A DNA stretch of 40,886 nt from JAGMXM01 sp964458325. GTDB taxonomy: Bacteria > Verrucomicrobiota > Verrucomicrobiia > Limisphaerales > UBA1319. How positions within the stretch are numbered: the first letter of the stretch is position 1; the number at the start of each line of letters is the position of its first letter. Where the stretch lies: positions 1-40,886 of the forward strand of contig CAYWIM010000036.1 in the NCBI GenBank assembly GCA_964458325.1, given 5' to 3'. The notes under the pieces are model-generated. The model was not told the origin of the DNA, did not search any database, and was given only the letters and a program-made list of their open reading frames with translations. Shown one piece after another: positions 9,401-17,459 of this stretch. The translations under genes were made by a program, and so were the position numbers.

Positions 9401-11766
9401 GCCTCGTGCCGCTCAATGGATCCTCCGCACCGCCGATCGCCGTCTCCGTCACCGCCAGCGATCCAACGGCAACCGAGAGCGTAGATCCCGGAGCTTTCAC
9501 GATCACACGGACGGGTGATGCCACGGCGCCCCTGGAAGTCTTTTTCCGTGTGTCCGGCTCGGCCCGGTATGCCGCCGATTATGGAGGCACCGGGCTCAAG
9601 ATCGCCTTCCCCGCCGGCCAGACGAACGCGTCCATCTCGATCGCGCCCGTCAACGACACTGCGGCGGAGACGGCCGAGACGGTGACGCTGACTCTCGTTG
9701 CCGGAGCAGGATACATCCCGTCGGCGACAGCGAATAGCGCCACGGTCACGATCCATGACAACGACGGCTCGCTCGCCGTCTTGATTGTTGCCACCGGGCC
9801 CAACGCGTCGAAAGCGGGGTCCGAGCCGGGCCGCTTCACGGTTCAGCGGACCGGCATCGTCAGCGACGCAATCCGCGTTCGCTACACCATCGCCGGCACC
9901 GCGGCGAATGGAGTGGATTACGCCGGGATCGACGACGAGGTCGCGTTCGAGGCCGGCCAGGCCTCGGCGGACATCGTCATCACGCCGCTGGCGAGCGCGG
10001 GGTTGGAGCCGCCCAAGACCGTCGTGCTGACCCTTGTGGCGGGCAGCGGGTACGTGGTGGCCGCGCCCAACACGGCCAAGGTCACCATCGCGCAGCCCGG
10101 CCCCGGTCTGGGCTTGCTGCGGGAATGGTGGACCGGCTTGGGCGGCGCCGGGACCGTATCCGAGCTGACCAATTCCGCGGGCTTTCCGAATTCGCCTTCG
10201 GGCCGCGAGTTCTTGATGAGCGCGGCCGAAGGGCCCAAGGACTGGGAAGACAATTACGGAAGCCGGCTCCGGGGCTGGTTCATCGCGCCGATGACGGGCA
10301 GCTATTCCTTTTTCATCGCATCGGACGATGGCGGCGAGCTGTGGCTGGGCACCAGCTCGCAAGCGTCAAGCCGCCGCCGTGTCGCCTACGTGAGCGGATG
10401 GGTCGACTATCATGCATGGACGTCTCAGGCCAATCAGCGGTCTGCCGCCATCCCTCTCGTGGCCGGCCAGCGATATTACATCGAAGCGCTGCACTGCGAG
10501 GGCAGCGGCGGCGATCATTGCTCGATCGGCGTTCAATTACCGAACGCCACGCTCGAGCGTCCGATCACCGCCCAATGGCTCGAGCCGTGGACCGACCGGA
10601 GCGCGATCGTCGCCGTATCCGCCAGCGTCCCTCTGGCTTCCGAGGGCGGCACGCCGGGCGAATTCACCTTGAGACGCACGGGCGATCTCGGCTCGACGCT
10701 GGCGGTCGGTTTCAGCGTATCCGGCACGGCCGCTAGCGGCAGCGATTACGGTGCGATCGGGGTGGCGGCGACGTTCGCGCCGGGCAATCGCGAGCTGAGG
10801 ATCCCGGTCCGGGCCGTGCTCGATGCCGCGATCGAAGGGCCGGAAACCGTCACCCTTGTCCTGAAGACCAGCGCGAACTACGAGATCGGATTTGCCGACT
10901 CCGCCACAGTGACGATCGTTGGCGACCCGCCTCGAGCGGCGGTCGCCGCGCCCGATGCCGGCGCGGGCGAGATTGGCGGCAACCCGGGGATGTTCCGGAT
11001 CGCCTTGCCTATCGCCGCATACGGACCGGTCACGTTCCACTATACCCTCGAGGGGACCGCCACTCCGGGCGCGGATTACCCGGCGCTGCCAGGTTCCGTA
11101 ACCCTGGCGGCCGGGCAAATCGCCACGAACATCGTCCTTGCCCCCCTGGCGGATGATGACACCGAAGGGCCGGAAACCGTGGTGCTGACCCTCGAGCCCG
11201 GTGACGGCTATCTCGTGGGAATATCCCGAAGCGCCACCGTGACGATTGCCGATGCCAACACGAATCGTCCCCCGGTGTTCGGGCCGATCCCGGATCGAAC
11301 GATCTTTGCCGGGCAGATCCTGGCTTTCACCAACTCCGCCAGCGATCCTGATCTGCCCCCGCAGACGATCACGTTCAACCTGGTGAGCGCGCCCCCCGGC
11401 ATGGCGCTCGACGAGCACACCGGCCTGCTCCGGTGGCGGCCGCACGTGGCGGAATCACCCATGACCACCCAGGTCGTCCTCTCGGCCACCGACAGCGGTT
11501 CGCCCAGCCTCAGCGTCACTCAGAGCTTCTGGATCACTGTGAATCGACCGGCCGCCGCCCTCGAGGCGCTCGGCCTCCGACCCGACGGCTTCGCGTTCCG
11601 TGTCACGGGCGATCCCGGGCCCGATCTCATCATCCAGCGGTCGGCGGATCTTGCGGACTGGATCGACCTGCTCAGGACGAACTCGCCCGCGCTGCCGTTC
11701 GATTGGATGGATCCCGGCGCGACCAACCGGGACCGGACCTTATATCGCGTGCGTCTGACGCCATAA
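6463..11766 (+). CDS. Giant exported metzincin-like protease with PKD, PA14 and Calx-beta domains
   Basis: An exported zinc protease of 1767 residues. An N-terminal hydrophobic segment (MAAALVALGVFLGARFV) acts as signal or anchor. Residues 461-471 read HEWGHAVGLPH, a complete HExxHxxGxxH metzincin zinc site, and DNMGSGG about 30 residues later could supply the Met-turn. C-terminal order by approximate residue: PKD (648-737, with AYAWDFGDG), carboxypeptidase-regulatory-like (739-816), PA14 (824-986, ASDDASELYLG), two Calx-beta (992-1211), a second PA14 (1214-1376, ASDDGGELWLG), two more Calx-beta (1379-1600), a cadherin/He_PIG-like domain (1601-1696), and a final module ending in YRVRLTP. The PA14 domains suggest carbohydrate binding. 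Tandem ATGs occur at 6463 and 6466; the second is better spaced from GGAG at 6458-6461. It stands alone between the IS and the next gene. Confidence 0.88.
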   Translation: MMKSAVVRYGMAAALVALGVFLGARFVPLDANPHPLAPSRDILQPQPVRMPSSAAPEIPTSGAAQGEASPSAPALDAQQSQDTPSSTWTAFNGWLERFQAADDEARRQLEDEGIALARARRAELREMIIRDPRAALRAALPPAARSGLPAGIASLLEEHVSARGDLNVLFASPRPGQESSCSEPVIRTVQLPGRFYYAYTYGRRLRQMSTPASSIIGIAVDDRLALRDQPYRVLDAAEAAVLPDREMLASGPCPVCGQALPERAAEAAFVDIGGSLMALHSPVEAPSLFTAPDGTIIWAAGGSGGAGGVSPVDPETSSQGNKRFLFIRVRFADDDPAYEPETDAQVRGDLNTVMRRFAEQSYGSLQGSYAFTPTLTLPKPRSGYMNGWSDMDGMTALLNDAKARAAAIASDPAFPGVPYPYRPADYSLFAVRWNGEPGGCCSYGGGGNAWIRWDGASVLIHEWGHAVGLPHANWWNPSTDDPIGPGAHEEYGNSFDNMGSGGIEEDYGAMHKALVKWLPSTHYWTVTNSGVYRIFAHDQPALLSTNRYGLKVFRASRDDTHYWLEHRAFTVSGANAQYWTHGVAVTREWDWELLDMTPGSSKGKGDCTLTVGRTWSDAAAGVHYTAVARGDTPLPWMDVAVNFDDDSSPNHPPTAVVVASSYAVGVGANVSLSAIATDPDADTLAYAWDFGDGNISVNNRSAQPKNWSVAGTYVVQCTVSDLRGGACIQSVAVKVGTPADYSISGRVTARDGSPMAMVRITEPSGKAAWTDSDGTFVLGPLSAGSYTLSAVRNGFAFAPPSRTIAVGPSVMGADFVSPTRMGPGSGLDREVWLNISGSAVPNLTANARYPDHPDQVEALADAFESPLDWKENYGQRVRGYFVPPISGGYTFYIASDDASELYLGPTTNAAAKARIAYVSGWTDSRSWTANPSQRSSLFQLAAGQRYYIEAIQKEGDGGDHLAVGVDLPDGTQERPIPYHRLVPLNGSSAPPIAVSVTASDPTATESVDPGAFTITRTGDATAPLEVFFRVSGSARYAADYGGTGLKIAFPAGQTNASISIAPVNDTAAETAETVTLTLVAGAGYIPSATANSATVTIHDNDGSLAVLIVATGPNASKAGSEPGRFTVQRTGIVSDAIRVRYTIAGTAANGVDYAGIDDEVAFEAGQASADIVITPLASAGLEPPKTVVLTLVAGSGYVVAAPNTAKVTIAQPGPGLGLLREWWTGLGGAGTVSELTNSAGFPNSPSGREFLMSAAEGPKDWEDNYGSRLRGWFIAPMTGSYSFFIASDDGGELWLGTSSQASSRRRVAYVSGWVDYHAWTSQANQRSAAIPLVAGQRYYIEALHCEGSGGDHCSIGVQLPNATLERPITAQWLEPWTDRSAIVAVSASVPLASEGGTPGEFTLRRTGDLGSTLAVGFSVSGTAASGSDYGAIGVAATFAPGNRELRIPVRAVLDAAIEGPETVTLVLKTSANYEIGFADSATVTIVGDPPRAAVAAPDAGAGEIGGNPGMFRIALPIAAYGPVTFHYTLEGTATPGADYPALPGSVTLAAGQIATNIVLAPLADDDTEGPETVVLTLEPGDGYLVGISRSATVTIADANTNRPPVFGPIPDRTIFAGQILAFTNSASDPDLPPQTITFNLVSAPPGMALDEHTGLLRWRPHVAESPMTTQVVLSATDSGSPSLSVTQSFWITVNRPAAALEALGLRPDGFAFRVTGDPGPDLIIQRSADLADWIDLLRTNSPALPFDWMDPGATNRDRTLYRVRLTP

Positions 11767-11905
11767 ATATTTCCTTGCATTCCGCGGCTGCAATTCATAA
11801 GTGTAAGAAAAGACCGATTCGGGGGGGAGCCCGCGTTGCTCGGCAGGGAATGGGGGGCTGGATTCCGTCGTGTTCGCCGAGCTGAATTGAACCATCGATA
11901 TCGTC

Positions 11906-13921
11906 ATGAACAGGACTCGAACCTTATCACCGCTCGTTCCATTCTGTGTCGCGCTTCTCGCCGCCGGGCACTGCCTTGTTGCTTTGGGCGGATTGAGCAT
12001 GACAAACATACCGCCCGCCGGGCTGGATTCATCCAACGAAGGCCGCGCCATCACGCCGGACGGCAAGTATGTCGGGGGGCTTTCCGGGACCGGGAACGGC
12101 TTCTTTTATGACGTGGCCAACCAGTTCGTGACCGTGCCCCTGGCAGGGAGCTACGCCTCGATCATCACGGGGATCGGCTATCGGACCGACACCAGCCAGA
12201 GCCCTCCGGTGGTCCAGGTGGTTCTGGATGGCAATAACAGCGGCTGGCACGCGCAATTCGAGACGTCCGATGGCGGTCTCACCTGGGGCTTCAAGCGCCG
12301 CGACAACGTTTCACCCAACGCATATGGCTGGTCCGAATACCCGGCGCCCGTGGCGAACACCCTCGCCGCCACGACAAACTCGGATGTCTACTTCACCCTG
12401 TTCCGGGATTCGGCCAGAAACAACTTGTATACATGCCGGGGATCGAACTTGTGGAACTCGACGACGGCGGCATCGGTCCGAATTCTTGGCAAGGGGCTTG
12501 CCAGCGACCGAGGCGACGTGGGAGGCGTCGCAGCCAGCGGGCGCATCGTGGGCTACCGACAGGCCACCGGCGCGCCCAGGAAGAATTACGTGCTCGATTA
12601 CCCGAACTCGTCGGCAACCGCCTGGTTTTTCAACGGCCTCAACGGCGCCACGGACGGGCAGGCCTTCTCGATCAGCCTCGATGGCAACAGCATTTTCGGC
12701 CAGTCGCCCCTCACGGTCGGCGGAACGAACATGCACGGCTACAAGGCCACGGTGACGAGCGCGTTGAACTCGCTCCAGAGCGTCAATCCCTTGCCCAATT
12801 TCTCTGACACCGCCGGGTCATCGAGCCTGGCGGTGCCCTATGGCTGCTCGGCTGACGGGCAATATGCGGTCGGCATGAACTACCGGGGCAAGGAGACAGC
12901 CGTGCTCTGGGACACCAGCCATCCCAATCCTGCGAGCTGGACCGTCAACGACCTGCACGCGCTGGCCGCTGCCAACGGGACGGCGGATATCTTCGTCGAG
13001 CTCACCCGCGCATTCAGTGTCGGCATCACGGCGGATGGAGACCCGGTGATCACGGGATACGGGACGGATGGCGCCGCCCGGCGCGCCTTTCTGATGACCG
13101 TTCCCCGCTGGATTGCAGCGATCGGTTTTCCGGGGCATCAGACGGTCAATCATGGGGAGAACGTCACCTTTCGGCTGACGACCAACGGCATGGATTCGCT
13201 GGCATACCAGTGGCACAAGAACGGCTCGCCGCTGGTCGATGGGGGAAACATTTCCGGAGCGACCGCATCAGCGCTCACGCTGGCGGGCGTGAGCTGTCCG
13301 GGGGGAGACGCAGGCAACTATCATGTCGTCGTGAGCAACACGGCCCTCTCGGCCGTCGTGACGGGGTACGTGGCGAGGCTCGAAGTCAGTGACCCGTTGA
13401 TCGCTGCCCAGCCCGTCCACCAGACCAACGTCCTCGGCTCCACCGCCACATTCACCGTGGTTGCCTCGGGATCGACCCCCTTGTCTTACCAATGGCAGCG
13501 GGGCGGTTTCAATTTGACCGACGGCGACACGGGTTACGGCTCGGTCGTGGCCGGCGCCACCAGCGCCACCCTCACCATCTCGAATATCGCCGATCCGGAC
13601 GCCTATTCCGGCGAGTATTCGGTCCTTGTGTCCGGATCGGCCTCCTGCCAGATCGCGAGCGCCGCGGTGACGCTGGCGATTGTAGATCCGCCACTCAAAC
13701 TGGTGTCGATCGTCCAGTCGGCTCCCGGAAATATCGCGCTGAGCTTCACCGGTCCTCGAGGCCAGACCTACCAACTGCTCTACAGCACCGATGTCACGCT
13801 GCCGCTCCATGCATGGATTCCACTGACCCAGGGCATGTTCGATGTCGGGCCAGTGACCTTCGTTGACACACCAGCACCAGCCGATACGCAGCGCTTCTAT
13901 ATTCTGGCCGGCGGGATCTGA
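11906..13921 (+). CDS. Exported protein with HAF-like repeats and two Ig-like domains
   Basis: A 671-residue exported protein of unknown role. The signal peptide is MNRTRTLSPLVPFCVALLAAG with cleavage near ALGG. Residues about 40-390 contain recurring blocks in which a Ser/Thr-rich D-G-x-x-V/I-x-G pattern recurs (ITPDGKYVGG, SLDGNSIFGQ, SADGQYAVGM, TADGDPVITG). This resembles the HAF-type extracellular repeat and probably forms a propeller-like fold. Two Ig-like domains follow (about 395-490 and 490-590), each with the YQW signature (LAYQWHKNG, LSYQWQRGG) and the D-A-G-x-Y or Y-S-G-E-Y strand. The last 75 residues form the module shared with other exported proteins here, ending in RFYILAGGI. 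A 139-base spacer separates it from the protease gene upstream. An aldo/keto reductase fragment begins within 20 bases of its stop. Confidence 0.8.
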   Translation: MNRTRTLSPLVPFCVALLAAGHCLVALGGLSMTNIPPAGLDSSNEGRAITPDGKYVGGLSGTGNGFFYDVANQFVTVPLAGSYASIITGIGYRTDTSQSPPVVQVVLDGNNSGWHAQFETSDGGLTWGFKRRDNVSPNAYGWSEYPAPVANTLAATTNSDVYFTLFRDSARNNLYTCRGSNLWNSTTAASVRILGKGLASDRGDVGGVAASGRIVGYRQATGAPRKNYVLDYPNSSATAWFFNGLNGATDGQAFSISLDGNSIFGQSPLTVGGTNMHGYKATVTSALNSLQSVNPLPNFSDTAGSSSLAVPYGCSADGQYAVGMNYRGKETAVLWDTSHPNPASWTVNDLHALAAANGTADIFVELTRAFSVGITADGDPVITGYGTDGAARRAFLMTVPRWIAAIGFPGHQTVNHGENVTFRLTTNGMDSLAYQWHKNGSPLVDGGNISGATASALTLAGVSCPGGDAGNYHVVVSNTALSAVVTGYVARLEVSDPLIAAQPVHQTNVLGSTATFTVVASGSTPLSYQWQRGGFNLTDGDTGYGSVVAGATSATLTISNIADPDAYSGEYSVLVSGSASCQIASAAVTLAIVDPPLKLVSIVQSAPGNIALSFTGPRGQTYQLLYSTDVTLPLHAWIPLTQGMFDVGPVTFVDTPAPADTQRFYILAGGI

Positions 13922-13938
13922 GGCAACCGGCACCAGGC

Positions 13939-14168
13939 GCGAAATCGTCACGCCGGCTCAGTTGGCCTTGGCCTGGGTTCTGGCGCAGGGCGAGGACGTC
14001 ACCCCCATACCGGGCACGAAGCGGCGGTCCTACCTCGAAGAAAACGTCGCGGCCCTCGCCGTGCAATTCATTGGGGCGGAACTGGCGGAGATCGCCGCTG
14101 CGTTGCCGCCCGGCGCTGCCTCGGGCCCGCGGTATCCGGAGTTGAGCATGAAGGCCGTCAACCGGTGA
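13939..14168 (+). pseudogene. C-terminal fragment of an aldo/keto reductase
   Basis: The frame reads TPAQLALAWVLAQGED, then VTPIPGTKRRSYLEENVAAL, and ends in PRYPELSMKAVNR. This is the C-terminal NADPH-binding third of the aldo/keto reductase family, in which P-I-P-G-T-K/R and L-x-E-N are hallmark segments. The N-terminal 240 or so residues, including the catalytic Asp-Tyr-Lys-His tetrad, are absent. The frame can be extended upstream only by running through the last codons of the Ig-domain protein in another frame. The fragment therefore appears to have been cut off when the upstream gene was joined to it. Its stop lies 5 bases from the stop of the convergent glycoside hydrolase gene. It is very unlikely to be functional. 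Confidence 0.75.
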
Positions 14169-14173
14169 TGGGG

Positions 14174-17100
14174 TTAATGGGCAGCCCAGCGCAGTCGAAA
14201 GAACTCCTGGGCTTGATTGAGCGGCAGGGCATAGGGGCTGTCGACCTCGGGCGCAATGTTGGTCCAGGGGCCGGCAATGTCCAGCGCATGGTCCAGAACG
14301 AAGCCCGGCGCCTCCCATGTCAGCTGCCAGGATCCGTCGTTGGCCACCAGGTGCAACGGGGGGGATGCAGGGGCGACGAGGGCGACCCAATCGCGGGTGC
14401 TGGTCAGAGGGGGGCGGCCGAGGCTGGCCTTCGAGCCGCCGGCGACCTGGGCAACGGCGCCGGTCTGCATCGAGCCGCCGGCGCGCGGATCGAACCAGCG
14501 GACCGAAAACGGACCGTCAGCCGATGTCAGATCCAGGCTCGCGACGGTGTTCGTGGGCAGGTAAACAACATAGACGGCCCCAGCCAGCGCGAAGCAGTGC
14601 GCGCCGCCCGGCGCGGTGAGCAAGGCATCGCGGTTGGTCATGCTCTGAAACGGCACCGCATTTTCCCGAAAGAAATCGAGCGCGTGACGGCACTGTCTCC
14701 ACCAATTCTCGCGGCTGCGGAAGTCCTGGCAGTCGAGGTCGTTGTGGGGGTGGCTGTAGCCGAAGTAGGTTTCGATTCCGGCGCCGCCTGCAAGCAGATG
14801 GGACCAGATGACCAGGCCGCGCATGCCGTCGTGATGGAAATCCTCGAGGTCCGTCACGATGCCGTCGTTGGCGGGATTTTGCTCGTCGTAGGCGACCACC
14901 CAGGGGACGCCGGCGTTGTCGGAGCGCCGGAGGTAATCGAGCGTGTCGCCGAAGATGGCCTCCGGGCTGGTCTGGCGGGAGAATCCGGTGAGGCATGAGG
15001 CGAGGCCGAGGAGGTCATAGTGGCTGGCGCCGTTGTGGATGACCTGGAGGTGACGGTAAGGATCGCTGTTGTGGAAGAAGTGGGACCAGGCCTGTTTTTG
15101 CGCGGTGGTGGCGTTGTCGATCTCCTCGCCGAGATTCCAGTTGAGCGCAAGATGGTACCCGAAGCGCGCGATCAGTTCGCGGTAGTAAAGGCTGCGATCG
15201 ACGCCCAGGTTTCCTCCATCCATCGTCAGCTCATTCTCAGTCTCGAGGGTTTTGAAGTGCAGATACATCCCCAGATGCTCGCCATAGGAGAAGACCCGAT
15301 CCCACTGTTCCATCTTCGAGATGTCGAATCGATCGTGGTGGACGACATTTCGATTCCAGCGTGGCGCCGGGGCGGACTGATAGGCGGCGACGGTCGAGAC
15401 GAGGCGGTGAGGGAACACGTTATGATCGTCGCCATCGAGGGTGAAGGGGATAAACGAGAAGGCGTTCAAGCCCTGATCGGCGAGATACCGGATAGCGCCC
15501 AGCAGGCTGGCGCCTTTGCCGCCCGCCCAGGTGTAGGCGGAGGCGCCGAGCGGATCGAAGTCGCCGGCATGGCTCTCCCAGGTCTTGCGGCGTCCGCCGA
15601 CGTTGGGCGTGTCGTCGAAATCGGCATATGCCAGCAGGTTCTCGGGGGAGTCGGCGCCCATCTTCAGGAAATACTCTCCCGTTTCCGCGAAGCGGAGGTG
15701 GTGTTTGCCCACGTATTGGAGCCGGCCTTTGGCTCGCAGGTCGCGTCCGGTCTTGTCGGTAGGGACGACGACGAAGCTGCCGGAGGCGCCATCGAAATGG
15801 GCTGGGATTCCGGCGGCGGGGCTGGCATTGGTGGCGACGTTGGCGCCGGCACGGAAGCTGGCGATGAAATTCCACTGGCCAATTTCGTCCGGAGCGAAGT
15901 GGACGCGCCACCGAACGCCGCCCGTGGCGCCCGTGTTGGCCGCGTCGCCGTCAGCAGCGAAAAATCCAGGCACGCAGTAGCTTTTTCCCGATGCCGGATG
16001 CGCGAACGTGACGTTGAGGCGATAATCGCGGAATGGGTTGGGATTGCTGGTTTCGCTCGAGGCGGGGCCGTCCCAGGTGATTGAGACGCGGTGCCATTTT
16101 TTGAGCTCGCCGCTGATCACGCCGTTGGTGTTGGTGCTCAGGACGGAGATCGCGATGGGCGGGGACGTGCCGATGCCGCCCCGGTCGTCCCATGCGCGCG
16201 CGCTGAGCGTGTAGAAGCCCGGCCCCGCGCCGGTCCAAAGCAGGCGATACGGCGCTGTTGCAGCCTCTCCCAGCTCCACTGAATCGGCATAAAACGCGAC
16301 GTTGGTGACCGAGCCATCGGTGTCAAAAGCGGTCGCTTCGATTGCGATGTCAGCAGGGGCGACGAACGTCGCGGCGCCGGGCGGGGCGGTGAGCGATACC
16401 GTGGGCAGCGCATTGGCGGGCCCGTTCGTCCCAGGGGCGATAATATCTGTCCATGCCGTTGCCAGCTTGAGTTCATCCACGCGCACACGGTCGGGCGTGC
16501 TGCCGCCTTCCAGGGCCGCGGCGCGGATGATGACGTGGCTGACGTTGGCAAGGCCTTCGCCGGCAGTGAGCGTCAGCGTTGCGGACGGCGTGTTGGAATC
16601 GGCAAGACCCGGATCCACCCAGAGGTCGATCTGGTCGTAGGTGGTCGAGCCCGGCGGTCTGCGGAGGCGAGCGACCAGCAGGTAGGTCGTGTCCAAGGAC
16701 GCGGTCCCCCATGCGGCGCCTTCGATCGGGGCGCCCGTGCCGTTTCTCACCATGAAATCGGCCCCGCCCCGAAGGCCGAAGTTGAGCGTGTTGACATTGC
16801 CGCCCTCGTTGGCCAAGTGGATGCTGAAGGTGTCGGTGTCAGTCCAGGATCCGCTGACAATGCGGACCAGGTAGGCAGCGTAGAAAGCGCCGGAGGGCGG
16901 GGCGGCGATCCGGCGGTGGGCGACGGGCTGGTTCACGGTTCCGAACACGTCCAGGGCAGCGGAGGCTCCGTCGATCCTCAGGCCGCCGGCCGGTTCGAAG
17001 GCGAGCTCAGCCCCGGTGGCATCGGCAGTGACGGCCACATTGCCCAGGCTGTTGGTGGCCCAGGAAGCCGCCCAGCCCGTTCCGCCGTTCTTCCCGTGCA

Positions 17101-17335
17101 GCGAGGCGCCCGCCGGGAGGTAATCGAAGGAGTCCTCAGCGATCAGTGCCGCTCTCGATCCACTCGCACCCCCAAGACAGCAGATCAGAATGCATGCAAT
17201 GACGGCGGCCGATGGATGCCGCCAGCCCGGGAACCGAAAGCCAAATCCATTTGGATGACCAGTGGACCGAAAACCCCGCTGCGCTCGAGCCCTGACGCGG
17301 CGGCCCGGTTGAAAATGAGATGCGATTTTCTTCAT
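14174..17335 (-). CDS. Exported DUF5060-type putative glycoside hydrolase
   Basis: A 1053-residue exported protein, probably a polysaccharide hydrolase. The start has a good ribosome-binding site (AGAGG about 7 bases before ATG). An Arg-rich N-terminus precedes the hydrophobic core AAVIACILICCLGG. Approximate layout: LamG-like beta-sandwich (66-300), Ig-like Big_9 domain (308-400), DUF5060 domain (407-500, ELKKWHRVSITWDGP and a WRVHFAPDEIGQW strand), a TIM-barrel-like region (538-890), a collagen-binding-like beta domain (about 925-975, SLDLTSADGPFSVRWFDPR) and the shared C-terminal module ending in EFFRLRWAAH. Acidic candidates for catalysis lie in LNWNLGEEID (near 732) and VAYDEQNPAND (near 818). 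DUF5060 with this barrel resembles DUF4038/GH140-like enzymes, but the exact family is uncertain. It lies 124 bases downstream of the esterase gene on the same strand. Confidence 0.75.
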   Translation of the reverse strand: MKKIASHFQPGRRVRARAQRGFRSTGHPNGFGFRFPGWRHPSAAVIACILICCLGGASGSRAALIAEDSFDYLPAGASLHGKNGGTGWAASWATNSLGNVAVTADATGAELAFEPAGGLRIDGASAALDVFGTVNQPVAHRRIAAPPSGAFYAAYLVRIVSGSWTDTDTFSIHLANEGGNVNTLNFGLRGGADFMVRNGTGAPIEGAAWGTASLDTTYLLVARLRRPPGSTTYDQIDLWVDPGLADSNTPSATLTLTAGEGLANVSHVIIRAAALEGGSTPDRVRVDELKLATAWTDIIAPGTNGPANALPTVSLTAPPGAATFVAPADIAIEATAFDTDGSVTNVAFYADSVELGEAATAPYRLLWTGAGPGFYTLSARAWDDRGGIGTSPPIAISVLSTNTNGVISGELKKWHRVSITWDGPASSETSNPNPFRDYRLNVTFAHPASGKSYCVPGFFAADGDAANTGATGGVRWRVHFAPDEIGQWNFIASFRAGANVATNASPAAGIPAHFDGASGSFVVVPTDKTGRDLRAKGRLQYVGKHHLRFAETGEYFLKMGADSPENLLAYADFDDTPNVGGRRKTWESHAGDFDPLGASAYTWAGGKGASLLGAIRYLADQGLNAFSFIPFTLDGDDHNVFPHRLVSTVAAYQSAPAPRWNRNVVHHDRFDISKMEQWDRVFSYGEHLGMYLHFKTLETENELTMDGGNLGVDRSLYYRELIARFGYHLALNWNLGEEIDNATTAQKQAWSHFFHNSDPYRHLQVIHNGASHYDLLGLASCLTGFSRQTSPEAIFGDTLDYLRRSDNAGVPWVVAYDEQNPANDGIVTDLEDFHHDGMRGLVIWSHLLAGGAGIETYFGYSHPHNDLDCQDFRSRENWWRQCRHALDFFRENAVPFQSMTNRDALLTAPGGAHCFALAGAVYVVYLPTNTVASLDLTSADGPFSVRWFDPRAGGSMQTGAVAQVAGGSKASLGRPPLTSTRDWVALVAPASPPLHLVANDGSWQLTWEAPGFVLDHALDIAGPWTNIAPEVDSPYALPLNQAQEFFRLRWAAH

Positions 17336-17459
17336 GCCGTTGCCTCTTCAGCTTTTCAAACACGGCATGAGCCGTCGATGAGCTTTTGCGTTTTTCGCTT
17401 GTGAATTTGCGCCGGCAGGCGAGAGCGAAGCGGCAGGCGACAGAGCCCTTCGAGAACCG

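Noticed and set aside
6283..10362. Very long minus-strand reading frame opposite the protease gene
   Set aside because: A GC-rich shadow: composition is Arg/Gly/His/Ala-rich, with no domain and no signal. The plus-strand gene is clearly real.
11815..11850. Possible sigma-54 promoter before the HAF/Ig gene
   Set aside because: GG-N10-GC with a good TTGCT exists, but the -24 part is GGGGAG rather than TTGGCA, so this may be chance in G-rich sequence.
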